DNA of 14,856 nt from a bacterium (GCA_021827875.1 JAKAUA010000025.1:1-14856), one strand, 5' to 3'; positions 6,969 to 13,923 are shown, counted from the stretch's first letter. Numbers and translations: made by a program. The notes: generated by a model from the sequence alone, not told the origin.

Positions 6969-7020
6969 CCCCTAACCCTTCGATACAACGGCCAAGAGCC
7001 GTCACTCAGGGCGAGCGGGG
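6969..7020 (-). repeat. Hairpin-forming inverted repeat, right copy (REP-like)
   Basis: Reverse-complement partner of 6592-6644, with CGAAGGG and CCCTGAGTGACGG conserved and a one-base indel in the middle. It begins 12 bases upstream of the dead nuclease's start. Confidence 0.85.
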
Positions 7021-7090
7021 AAAATATATCCTTTGTATTAGGTTCTGTGAACCAATTTTATCTGATCCATTTTAAAAGTTATAAGGAGGG

Positions 7091-8428
7091 CTATTTTAAA
7101 CGGAGCACGCTTGCGTGCGTAAATGATAGAATAAGCAATCCAATAATGTTTGGAATTGCTACCAAAGTCAGCAACACATCCATAACATTCCACATAGATT
7201 GCACGGGCAGCATAGCACCGGCAACAATGCCAAGTGCAGTAAAGCGAATATACCAACGCAGCCATGAATGGCGACGGAACAAAGATGAAAAACTTTGGGT
7301 GCCATTAAAGGTATTGCCAATCACGGTGGTAACTACAAACAACGTGATACTCAGCAGCAATACTAATTTGCCTAACTGCGGTGAGTGCATTTTAAAAGCT
7401 TCGTAAATCAAAGTACTTCTGAACGCGCCGGTATGCCACACGCCGGTTACTAACACAATTAATCCGGACAAACTTACCAAAACTGCATCTGACATCATAG
7501 AAAATAATGCGAGTAAGCCTTGGTCAGTCGGTCGCTTGGTATCTGCAATAGCGTGCGGGATTGATGAGGTGCCCAAGCCGGCTTCGGTAATAAAGATGCT
7601 GCGATAAATACCTTCTCGCATTGCACGTAGCACCGTTGCTCCGGCAAAACCGCCGACTGCTGCTGCCCCACTAAATGCACTGCTAAAAACGAGCATGATC
7701 GCTTGCTTTAACATACCACCATTTATAATCAAAATGCCGGCAGCAAACAGAACATAGAGCGCAAACATTAATGGCACCAAAGCACTGGCAACATCGCCTA
7801 CGCGACGTGCACCACCACTGATAACAAACAACATAATGCATGCTAATGCTATGCCCACGTAATAAGGAGATACACCTTCAAGACTAAAGACCGATGCTAA
7901 GGTATTGGCCTGTAATGATGACCATGACATAAAGAGAAAAATCATTACGAGCGTGTACCAATAAGCCAAATACGGGTGCACCAATTTTAAATATTCCATG
8001 GGACCGCCAATGAGGCCGCGGGGAGTTTGTACACGCGTATGCAAGGCAAAAGTAACTTCTGTAAATTTAGTTGCTGCGCCAAAAAAGATACAGACCAATA
8101 GCCAGAATAAAGCGCCCGGTCCACCAACCATAATAGCCACCGAGGGCCCCACAACATTACCCATGCCAATCGTGCTTGCCATAGCGGTAAAAAGTGCCTG
8201 GAAAGAATCTATGGTGCTTACTCGTCCATGAGTGTCATGTTCCTTTTTTCGGCTGAGCCCTTTAAAGACTAAATCAAGAAACCGGGGAAAGCCGCGAAAT
8301 TGTACAAAACCCGTTTTAATCGTTAAGAATAGCGCCGTACCAAAGAATAAAAGCGTTGCGGGTACGGTAAAAATAGAAGTGAACCAAATACAAAACTGAT
8401 CAATATAATTAAAAGCAGAAACATTCAC
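7091..8428 (-). CDS. Sodium:alanine (glycine) symporter, AGCS family
   Basis: This is a multi-pass inner-membrane protein of 445 residues, the normal length for the AGCS family (TC 2.A.25), which imports alanine or glycine with sodium or protons. The family signature is intact: GMGNVVG at 88-94 followed by GGPGALFW at 102-109. REGIYRSIFITEAGLGTSS (271-289) matches the second conserved block around the EAGLG core. At least nine hydrophobic segments can be seen. The start is a GTG at 8428 with AAGG seven bases upstream; no in-frame ATG lies nearby. It sits 53 bases downstream of ruvA on the same strand and may share its transcript. The exact substrate cannot be told from sequence; scavenging of host amino acids is an inference. 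Confidence 0.93.
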   Translation of the reverse strand: MNVSAFNYIDQFCIWFTSIFTVPATLLFFGTALFLTIKTGFVQFRGFPRFLDLVFKGLSRKKEHDTHGRVSTIDSFQALFTAMASTIGMGNVVGPSVAIMVGGPGALFWLLVCIFFGAATKFTEVTFALHTRVQTPRGLIGGPMEYLKLVHPYLAYWYTLVMIFLFMSWSSLQANTLASVFSLEGVSPYYVGIALACIMLFVISGGARRVGDVASALVPLMFALYVLFAAGILIINGGMLKQAIMLVFSSAFSGAAAVGGFAGATVLRAMREGIYRSIFITEAGLGTSSIPHAIADTKRPTDQGLLALFSMMSDAVLVSLSGLIVLVTGVWHTGAFRSTLIYEAFKMHSPQLGKLVLLLSITLFVVTTVIGNTFNGTQSFSSLFRRHSWLRWYIRFTALGIVAGAMLPVQSMWNVMDVLLTLVAIPNIIGLLILSFTHASVLRLK

Positions 8429-8481
8429 AAAAGAACCTTGGATTATGTTGGTCGATAGTTGTAATTATCAAAAATTTTAGT

Positions 8482-9081
8482 TTACGCCTTTTTAGCCAAG
8501 AATGATAGCGCGTGGCGCATTAGCTGATCGAATGAAAGCTGCATAGTCGCAGGCTGCTCATTAAGATGCTTAATTGCCGCACTAATCTCTCCGCGTGAAT
8601 AATTAAGCGATTGCAGCACTTGGGAGACTGTTTGCCATTGTCCCAAAGTATCTGTCTGACCCAATTCAACACCTGAATCAAGTAATTTTGCTACCTTGTG
8701 TTTGAGCTGTACAATCATCTGTTCTGCCTTTTTTGCACCGATACCGCTCACCTTGGTTAAGGCATCTTCGTTACCCGTATGCACCGCTTCTAAAAATGAT
8801 TTGCCGCCAAGATCTGCCAATATTGCCAGGGCAATCTTGGGTCCCAGGCCGGAGCAACTAATAATGAGTTGAAATATAGAACGATCCAGTGCTGTTGCAA
8901 AGCCAAAAAGTGAAGGCCCCTGCTCTTGGTTCCAGTGTAAATGAGTCTGTAACCTGATATTTTGCCCTAATACAAAGCCGGCGCTTTGAGGAACCTGAAT
9001 CAACAAGGTTATTATCCCCGATTCAAGAGCAATATACCCCTCACCTGTTTCTTGTATTGTACCTTGAACCATATGTATCAT
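8482..9081 (-). CDS. ruvA: Holliday junction branch-migration protein RuvA
   Basis: RuvA binds four-way DNA junctions as a tetramer and recruits the RuvB motor. The product is 199 residues, as expected. It has an N-terminal OB-fold ending in SLFGFAT (57-63), then two helix-hairpin-helix motifs (CSGLGPKIALAIL at 76-88 and VSGIGAKKAEQMIVQLK at 111-127). After a flexible linker it has the small C-terminal domain that contacts RuvB (about 150-198, SQVLQSLNYSRGEISAAI). The start at 9081 is preferred because GAGGA lies seven bases upstream. An internal ATG at 9072 would be closer to the family's usual first residue. ruvB and ruvC are not in the window. Confidence 0.95.
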   Translation of the reverse strand: MIHMVQGTIQETGEGYIALESGIITLLIQVPQSAGFVLGQNIRLQTHLHWNQEQGPSLFGFATALDRSIFQLIISCSGLGPKIALAILADLGGKSFLEAVHTGNEDALTKVSGIGAKKAEQMIVQLKHKVAKLLDSGVELGQTDTLGQWQTVSQVLQSLNYSRGEISAAIKHLNEQPATMQLSFDQLMRHALSFLAKKA

Positions 9082-9132
9082 GTCCGTTTCCTCATGAAAG
9101 TGGGTAAGCGTCTGCTTTTTTAATCTTCTTTA

Positions 9133-9160
9133 TTGACAAATGCAATTGCAATGGTACATT
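9133..9160 (+). promoter_or_regulatory. Promoter of tRNA-Gly
   Basis: A perfect TTGACA (9133-9138), a 16-base spacer and TACATT (9155-9160) preceded by TG at 9152-9153 form an extended -10 promoter. Initiation would fall near 9167, about 15 bases before the tRNA. Confidence 0.75.
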
Positions 9161-9181
9161 TTCTAGTATCATTTACATCTC

Positions 9182-9257
9182 GCAGGAATAGCTCAGTTGG
9201 TAGAGCGTTGCCTTGCCAAGGCAAAGGTCGCGGGTTCGAATCCCGTTTCCTGCTCCA
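9182..9257 (+). tRNA. tRNA-Gly (anticodon GCC)
   Basis: A complete 76-base cloverleaf. The acceptor stem GCAGGAA pairs fully with TTCCTGC. The D arm is GCTC...GAGC, the anticodon stem TTGCC/GGCAA encloses loop TTGCCAA (anticodon GCC), and the T arm carries TTCGAAT. The discriminator is T and CCA is encoded. It has its own promoter and sits between divergent ruvA and the jag-mnmE unit. Confidence 0.97.
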
Positions 9258-9273
9258 TAGTTTCAAAAAAAAG

Positions 9274-9293
9274 GCTATATTTGTCAATATAGC
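9274..9293. terminator. Hairpin after tRNA-Gly, overlapping the next promoter
   Basis: A perfect 7-bp stem (GCTATAT with ATATAGC) encloses loop TTGTCA. On the plus strand it lacks a T run and is at best a weak terminator for the tRNA. On the minus strand it is followed by eight T's, the better orientation for termination, although no minus-strand gene lies upstream. The loop is the -35 box of the next promoter. Confidence 0.45.
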
Positions 9294-9309
9294 GTCTGTC
9301 TGTTATAAT
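9281..9309 (+). promoter_or_regulatory. Strong promoter of the jag-like/mnmE unit
   Basis: TTGTCA (9281-9286), exactly 17 bases, then a perfect TATAAT (9304-9309) with the extended TGn at 9301-9303. Start of transcription is expected near 9316, leaving an 80-base leader before the ATG at 9399. Confidence 0.8.
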
Positions 9310-9398
9310 TTAATAAAAATTTTGTTTTTCACTATTAAGTGCTAGTACAATCAAAACACCAATAATTTAATGTATATATTTTATTTCAAGGTTACCGC

Positions 9399-10166
9399 AT
9401 GAAATCTATTATGGAAGAGGCCTCAACTATTTTTAAGGCTATTGAAAAGGCCTGGACCCGCGCAGAAAAACCGCAATCTTTCTCTGTAAAATTACTCGAA
9501 GAGCCAACCAAAAATTTTATTGGCATGACTGTCAAACCGGCAAAAATTGCCTTTTTATTTGAAGAAACTGCCGTATCACGCACCCCGCATAAACAGCAGA
9601 ATGCTTCCACCTTCGCCAAGGCTACGTCGGACAGGCCGCAGGACAGGCAACCAATGCGCGACAGAACAGAAAACATGCCTGCTCAACAGGGCCAACAAGC
9701 CAAAAAAACTTCTCCTGCACCAATGCAAAAGCACGATCGTCATCGCATGGTAGCAAATCATGATCATGTTAAAGAGCCAATGGATAAGCATCAACAAGGA
9801 CAACCAAAGAAACTTATAGAAAATAAGCCTGCTCAACAACCTCGCACAACACGTACCGAACAACAGATGGCAGAAGGCGCTGAGCCAAGAGAAAGACAAC
9901 AACTTATCTGGCACGACACCATGGCACGCATTGCCGAAAATTGGCTCAAAGATACCATAACTGTGCTCGGCAAAACGGTTCCTCCCTTTACGACAGAAAT
10001 TAAAAACAAGCATTTGATTATTGCATTTGAGACTCCTATTGTTGAAGATGCTCATCAAGAACGCATGTTGTTCAGCAGCTTGGCACATCTTGCATTGCAA
10101 GTGGTGAGAAATCAGTTTAAAAACCAGGCACGTGGCCTAAAAATTATTTTAAAAACAAATAGCTAA
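9399..10166 (+). CDS. Jag/KhpB-like RNA-binding protein with degenerate KH domain
   Basis: This 255-residue protein starts with AAGG seven bases upstream. Residues 1-55 match the Jag N-terminal domain: MKSIMEEASTIFKAIEKAW, then KLLEEPTKNFIGMTVKPAKI, the family's LEEPsKgffG..KPAkV block. Residues 57-168 are a Gln/Lys/Pro/Arg-rich disordered linker. Residues 169-253 have the spacing of the Jag KH domain (ARIAENWLKDTITVLGK, then LAHLALQVVRNQF and GLKIIL), but the GxxG loop that grips RNA is replaced by a VEDAHQER stretch, and no R3H domain follows. Jag (KhpB) is an RNA chaperone linked to YidC and cell-envelope growth, and its place before mnmE is typical of the rnpA-yidC-jag-mnmE locus. RNA binding by this version is doubtful. 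Confidence 0.72.
   Translation: MKSIMEEASTIFKAIEKAWTRAEKPQSFSVKLLEEPTKNFIGMTVKPAKIAFLFEETAVSRTPHKQQNASTFAKATSDRPQDRQPMRDRTENMPAQQGQQAKKTSPAPMQKHDRHRMVANHDHVKEPMDKHQQGQPKKLIENKPAQQPRTTRTEQQMAEGAEPRERQQLIWHDTMARIAENWLKDTITVLGKTVPPFTTEIKNKHLIIAFETPIVEDAHQERMLFSSLAHLALQVVRNQFKNQARGLKIILKTNS
9606..9631 (+). repeat. Palindromic element remnant inside the jag-like linker
   Basis: The core CCTTCGCCAAGG lies within degenerate TCCACC/GTCGGA arms and encodes STFAKATSDRP. The stretch is GC-rich compared with the surrounding linker. It resembles mobile palindromic repeats that insert in frame into genes, known in Rickettsia as RPEs and seen as similar CTTCGCCAAGGCTACG repeats in other bacteria. The identity as an inserted repeat is an inference. 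Confidence 0.4.
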
Positions 10167-10178
10167 ACAGTTAATTCT

Positions 10179-11564
10179 ATGATTTTTTCCCATAGCGACG
10201 AAGATTCTATTATTGCGCGCTGTACTCCTGCGGGTAGCGGCGCTATTGCTCTTCTTCGCCTCAGCGGGAAAAATGCGGTAGAAATAGCAAGCAGCATGGC
10301 ACTATTGCCTGGCAAAAAAAGTTTACTTGCCCAGCAAACGCATACCATACATTATGGTTATGTGACTGATGCGCAAGGCAATCATATTGATCAAGTACTT
10401 TTTTTGCTTATGCGTGGTCCCAATAACTTTACCGGACAAGACACGGTTGAGATAACGGGGCACAATAATCCTTTTTTGGTCGAGCAGATTATCCAACGCG
10501 CCCTACAACTGGGTGCGCGCATGGCGCATGAGGGTGAATTTACCAAGCGCGCAATGCTCAATGGCAAAATAGATCTGTTACAAGCCGAAGCTATTAATGA
10601 TCTTATTAATGCGAATACACAACTCTCATTAAAACAGTCGCTTTCGCAACTTGAGGGCAGTTTTTCTCAACAAATGCATGTTGTTGAAAAGGAATTGCTC
10701 AAAGGGCTTGCTTTTTGTGAAGCTAGCTTTGAATTTATTGATGAAGAAATGGAATTTGGCGACCGTATTCAAGCGATTATTAATAATGTTCTTTCTACCA
10801 TCAAAACATTGAAAAAAAATTACGATCAACAACAACAGATTCGCCAAGGGGTCAGAATCGCACTCTTGGGTAGTGTTAATGCAGGAAAATCATCGCTCTT
10901 TAATGCATTGTTAAACAAACAGCGCTCTATTGTAACAGAAATTGCCGGTACCACGCGCGATACTATTGAAGCGGGCCTCTATTGCAATGGCAATTATTGG
11001 ACACTCGTGGACACCGCCGGGTTACGTGTAACTAATGATGTGGTCGAGCAAGAAGGAATCAGAAGATCATTTGAAGAAGCTACCACGGCTGATATTATCA
11101 TTCTGGTTATTGATAGCGCACGCGCCATTACAGCTGATGAATTAGCAGTATATCAACAGATTATTGCTGCACATCGGCACAAAATTATTTTTGTCGGAAC
11201 AAAAACAGATTTGCCGCGCATTACAAATCCTTTACTTGATGCTACTGATTGTCCGCTCTTGCTGGTAAGCAGCACGCACAAAACTAACATTGCGATTCTA
11301 GAACAAGAAATTCAGAATAAAATCAGTGCATTGTTTAACTCACTTGATTCACCATTTTTGTTGAATAAACGACAATATAATTTGCTCATCGCGCTTGAGA
11401 ATAAATTACACTCTCTACAACCTTTGTTCGATAGCCAAATTCCGTACGAATTGCTTTCTGTACATTTAAACGACGCACTCGCGCATATGGCAGAACTTAC
11501 GGGGAAATCTATTAGCGAAGCTGCTATGGATGCAGTATTTAGAGAATTCTGCGTTGGCAAATAG
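10179..11564 (+). CDS. mnmE: tRNA modification GTPase MnmE
   Basis: MnmE, with MnmG, installs the carboxymethylaminomethyl group at uridine 34 of tRNAs that read split codon boxes, using tetrahydrofolate-bound one-carbon units and GTP. All 461 residues align with the family. The N-terminal folate domain begins DSIIARCTPAGSGAIALLRLSG. The GEFTKRAMLNGKIDLLQAEA block is at 118-137. The GTPase motifs are G1 GSVNAGKSS (231-239), G2 AGTTRD (256-261), G3 DTAG (278-281) and G4 TKTD (341-344, Thr replacing the usual Asn). The C-terminal FCVGK (457-461) carries the catalytic cysteine of the FCIGK signature. It starts 12 bases after the jag-like stop with no clear ribosome binding site, suggesting coupling. 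mnmG is not in the window. Confidence 0.96.
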   Translation: MIFSHSDEDSIIARCTPAGSGAIALLRLSGKNAVEIASSMALLPGKKSLLAQQTHTIHYGYVTDAQGNHIDQVLFLLMRGPNNFTGQDTVEITGHNNPFLVEQIIQRALQLGARMAHEGEFTKRAMLNGKIDLLQAEAINDLINANTQLSLKQSLSQLEGSFSQQMHVVEKELLKGLAFCEASFEFIDEEMEFGDRIQAIINNVLSTIKTLKKNYDQQQQIRQGVRIALLGSVNAGKSSLFNALLNKQRSIVTEIAGTTRDTIEAGLYCNGNYWTLVDTAGLRVTNDVVEQEGIRRSFEEATTADIIILVIDSARAITADELAVYQQIIAAHRHKIIFVGTKTDLPRITNPLLDATDCPLLLVSSTHKTNIAILEQEIQNKISALFNSLDSPFLLNKRQYNLLIALENKLHSLQPLFDSQIPYELLSVHLNDALAHMAELTGKSISEAAMDAVFREFCVGK

Positions 11565-11595
11565 CGCAAGTTTTTCTATTAAAAAACCATCTTGC

Positions 11596-11624
11596 TTGAC
11601 AGACTGAAATTTTAACACTATTCT
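11596..11624 (+). promoter_or_regulatory. Promoter of the PP1-motif secreted protein
   Basis: A perfect TTGACA (11596-11601), 17 bases, then TATTCT (11619-11624, 4/6). An AT-rich TATATAG run follows. Initiation would be near 11631, about 37 bases before the preferred ATG. Confidence 0.6.
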
Positions 11625-11667
11625 ATATAGTATATTTTTTACTTTTATTATATACATGGATGTTATT

Positions 11668-12378
11668 ATGAAATTAGCTCACATTTTATTTGTTTTTATT
11701 TGCTCTACTTCTCTGGTTGCTTCAGAAGAAGTGTGTGTTTCAACTGAAGACACTGCTGCAGAACTTGCTGCTCTCATTCGCATAATATCACGCACTTCAT
11801 CACCATCGTTGCATGATTCAACAAACACTGTATCGACTTCATCAAGTTTAGATTCTCTTCCCGCATTTCCTAAATCAATTTTAAAAAAATCAGGACAAAT
11901 TACAGCAGTTACAAAAAAAACAGTGACTTTTAACGATAATTTGAATAAAAACGATATTTTTCAAAAATATCTTAAACTATCTGATTTTCATAAAGAGCCG
12001 TCTGAACAAGACGCCCAGAACTCTCGGTCTTTAGCAGAACAAGCATTAAACGCGTCTGATATGGACATAAAAAGGCCTAATTCTCCGGTTCCTTCTTTAA
12101 TTTTCACTGGCTTAAAAGTTACAGTAACACAAGCCTCGCATTCGAAAAATACAGAAAAAAATGTGAATAAATCGAGGAAAATTGCCGGCGAAGTTCCGTG
12201 GACTTTAGATTATATCTTGGGCACTTCTCCATCAAGAAAGAATACAGCTGCGCAAGAAGCTGATCTTTCACCCATACAAGAAACCAGCGATTCTGAATCA
12301 GATAGTGAAGAAGATGCTTACAGTACCAACACAAAAAGAACATCGTCGGTTCCGACATGGTCGTTATCCATTAGATAA
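11668..12378 (+). CDS. Secreted disordered protein with SILK and RVxF PP1-docking-like motifs
   Basis: This 236-residue protein has no recognised family. ATG 11668 is preferred over ATG 11656 because it gives a clean signal peptide (MKLAHILFVFICSTSLVAS, cut near residue 19). The mature protein is low-complexity and probably disordered, rich in Ser, Thr, Lys and Asp. Residues 70-73 read SILK, and 84-88 read KTVTF within TKKTVTFND. These are the two classical docking motifs of eukaryotic protein phosphatase 1 regulators, in the canonical order with ten residues between them. Near the C-terminus is an acidic Ser cluster (SDSESDSEEDAYS, 207-219) resembling casein kinase 2 sites. It has its own promoter and converges on a secreted ankyrin gene eight bases away. 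An effector that binds host PP1 is a reasonable hypothesis but rests on short motifs only. Confidence 0.7.
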   Translation: MKLAHILFVFICSTSLVASEEVCVSTEDTAAELAALIRIISRTSSPSLHDSTNTVSTSSSLDSLPAFPKSILKKSGQITAVTKKTVTFNDNLNKNDIFQKYLKLSDFHKEPSEQDAQNSRSLAEQALNASDMDIKRPNSPVPSLIFTGLKVTVTQASHSKNTEKNVNKSRKIAGEVPWTLDYILGTSPSRKNTAAQEADLSPIQETSDSESDSEEDAYSTNTKRTSSVPTWSLSIR

Positions 12379-12386
12379 CATATTGT

Positions 12387-12857
12387 TCACTCAGCATGCT
12401 CTTCAACAAATCTGAACATCATGCGCTTGTATGCAAACTCAATAGCATCTTCTATGGGTGAATACATTGCATTATTTTTAACATAAATATTTGCATCCCA
12501 TAATAATAACTCGTCTATTGTCTTTAGGCGCTTGTTATAATTCGCATTATATTTTACGGCTAAATGCAATGGCGTATTTCCTTGAAAATCTTTTGCCCCA
12601 ACATCTGCTTTTTGTGCGCATAATACAGCTACCACTTCAGGATTGGCATACAAAGCCGCCCAATGCAATGGCGTACGATTTTGCTCATCACGCGCATCAA
12701 CTGCATAGTTTTTGACTAACATTGCACGAATATCATCAGCATTTGCGCCGTTTTTTATCATTACGTGCATTTGTGTACTTTGTATTTTGTTTTGTTGCGC
12801 ACACAGACCAAAGAAATAACTCATTAAAACAATGACAGAAACATGAACAATCTTCAT
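12387..12857 (-). CDS. Secreted ankyrin-repeat protein
   Basis: This is a 156-residue protein. The start at 12857 has GGGAG seven bases upstream and gives a signal peptide (MKIVHVSVIVLMSYFFGLCA, cut near residue 20-21); a longer TTG-started frame from 12875 is less likely. Ankyrin repeats fill the mature part: a partial repeat at about 38-58 (DDIRAMLVKNYAVDARDEQN), a full repeat at 61-92 (RTPLHWAALYANPEVVAVL), one at 94-126 with a short insertion (NTPLHLAVKYN), and a degenerate last one. Ankyrin proteins exported by intracellular bacteria often bind host proteins, but the target cannot be read from sequence. It ends eight bases from the convergent PP1-motif gene. Confidence 0.88.
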   Translation of the reverse strand: MKIVHVSVIVLMSYFFGLCAQQNKIQSTQMHVMIKNGANADDIRAMLVKNYAVDARDEQNRTPLHWAALYANPEVVAVLCAQKADVGAKDFQGNTPLHLAVKYNANYNKRLKTIDELLLWDANIYVKNNAMYSPIEDAIEFAYKRMMFRFVEEHAE

Positions 12858-12896
12858 AGAGCAACTCCCACCCAAGAAAAATCTAGATCGTTATTG

Positions 12897-12926
12897 ATAC
12901 TACCTATAGTTATTCTTTTATCGCAA
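12897..12926 (-). promoter_or_regulatory. Possible promoter of the ankyrin gene
   Basis: On the minus strand, TTGCGA (12926-12921), 18 bases, then TAGTAT (12902-12897) give 4/6 matches in each box. The start site would be about 30 bases before the ATG. It is divergent from the promoter at 12956. Confidence 0.4.
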
Positions 12927-12952
12927 GTAACAGTGAATTTTCTCTATAAACC

Positions 12953-12961
12953 TGCTATAAT
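12953..12961 (+). promoter_or_regulatory. Extended -10 promoter of the acidic tail-anchored gene
   Basis: TGCTATAAT is a perfect extended -10 (TATAAT at 12956-12961). The -35 region, GTGAAT at 12933-12938 with 17 spacing, is weak (3/6), as is common with extended -10 promoters. Expected start is near 12968. Confidence 0.6.
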
Positions 12962-13012
12962 TATTCATTATCAACTCTTCTCTTTTAACCTCATTACATA
13001 AAAGGTTTTTTC

Positions 13013-13510
13013 ATGGATTCCTACAAAACAGAATGCTTTGATCTTATTAATGAGTTCAAAAGCAGCAATATAAGCATGGATTGGCATACTATTTATGAAG
13101 ATGCTGAGCTACAAAATGCTATTAATGAAGGCATAAATGATGCGATTCATCATATAGCATTTCTTCCCGACATTGATGAAACAAAAAAAATCGAACTCAT
13201 TGGTAAATTAGCATACGCTCAAGCTCGCCTTGCAATTGCACTGACCTTTAAAGATAAAAATGAATTTACTTCACAGGGCATTAAGCTTGAAAAAACTCTT
13301 TCTGCTTTGCTTTCTACTGGATCATGGCTACAAACTGCGCAAGCAAATTTTGATTTACTAGAGCAACTTTCTGAAGAAAATTTTGATATCGACAAAGCAC
13401 CTGATATAGCACCAAAACTGGTACCGGTTTTATTGCTTCTTTCCATTATTTCGATTATATCGGGAGAATCAGCAGAAGAATGTGGCGAAGATGAATGCTG
13501 CGACGAATAA
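13013..13510 (+). CDS. Acidic orphan with C-terminal membrane segment and Cys-rich tail
   Basis: This 165-residue protein of unknown function has AAGG eight bases before its ATG. Unlike most neighbouring orphans it has no N-terminal signal peptide. Residues 1-130 are acidic and mostly helical (for example AQARLAIALTFKDKNEF, LQTAQANFDLLEQLSEENF). A single hydrophobic segment at 135-150 (KLVPVLLLLSIISIIS) lies near the end and is followed by a 15-residue tail carrying three cysteines among Glu and Asp (ECGEDECCDE). This is the layout of a tail-anchored protein. Whether it stays in the bacterial membrane or is delivered elsewhere is unknown. Confidence 0.72.
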   Translation: MDSYKTECFDLINEFKSSNISMDWHTIYEDAELQNAINEGINDAIHHIAFLPDIDETKKIELIGKLAYAQARLAIALTFKDKNEFTSQGIKLEKTLSALLSTGSWLQTAQANFDLLEQLSEENFDIDKAPDIAPKLVPVLLLLSIISIISGESAEECGEDECCDE

Positions 13511-13577
13511 TTTCCGTATAGAAACAATTGATAACTGTTTTTCACTGATACGCTCCACAACGTCACTGTCAGCATTT

Positions 13578-13605
13578 TTGACAAATTGAGCGTTTTATTT
13601 ATACT
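13578..13605 (+). promoter_or_regulatory. Near-consensus promoter of the paired small secreted genes
   Basis: A perfect TTGACA (13578-13583), 16 bases, then TATACT (13600-13605, 5/6). Expected start near 13612, about 43 bases before the ATG at 13655. No promoter is needed for the following gene, 41 bases downstream. Confidence 0.8.
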
Positions 13606-13654
13606 ACATGACGTTATTGTTTAATTTTTTTAATCATACATAAGGGACTCACTT

Positions 13655-13882
13655 ATGAAAAAACTAGTATTGGTTGCATTGTTAATCGCATCATCATCAT
13701 TTGCAGAAACTACAACTCCAACTTCTACAGAAACTACAAAATCCGTAGGAAAAGTTGTTCTTTCTGCAGTCACATCAAAATATGGTAAAATCACCGGTGG
13801 TCTAGTTGCTGTTGCTGCTGCAATTGGCGGTGCTTGGGTTGTTTACACAAAGCATCAAGAAAACCAAACAAAAAACAACTAA
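13655..13882 (+). CDS. Small signal-peptide protein with C-terminal membrane anchor
   Basis: This is a 75-residue orphan with AGGGA seven bases before the ATG. The signal peptide (MKKLVLVALLIASSSFA) is cut after residue 17. A Thr/Ser-rich stretch (ETTTPTSTETTKS) follows, then an amphipathic segment (VGKVVLSAVTSKYGK). The membrane segment at 46-64 is rich in Gly and Ala (ITGGLVAVAAAIGGAWVVY), and the tail is short and polar/basic. The predicted topology is N-outside with a cytoplasmic tail. It shares its layout, signal-peptide pattern and C-terminal pattern with the next gene and is probably its paralogue and operon partner. The layout also recalls filamentous-phage major coat proteins, but no phage assembly gene is present to support that. 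Confidence 0.7.
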   Translation: MKKLVLVALLIASSSFAETTTPTSTETTKSVGKVVLSAVTSKYGKITGGLVAVAAAIGGAWVVYTKHQENQTKNN

Positions 13883-13923
13883 GAACTAACACAAAATCTT
13901 TGTAAACAGGGACACTCTTTTTT

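Noticed and set aside
7041..7053. GGTTC/GAACC hairpin downstream of the symporter as its terminator
   Set aside because: The stem is only 5 bp and no T run follows on the minus strand.
9133..9345. Open frame covering tRNA-Gly
   Set aside because: It is chance translation of the promoter and tRNA.
11566..11600. GCAAG/CTTGC pairing after mnmE as terminator
   Set aside because: The loop is long and the stem weak; pairing is mostly A-T and it runs into the next promoter.
12491..12715. Plus-strand open frame inside the ankyrin gene
   Set aside because: It is antisense to a gene with clear ankyrin repeats and lacks a ribosome binding site.
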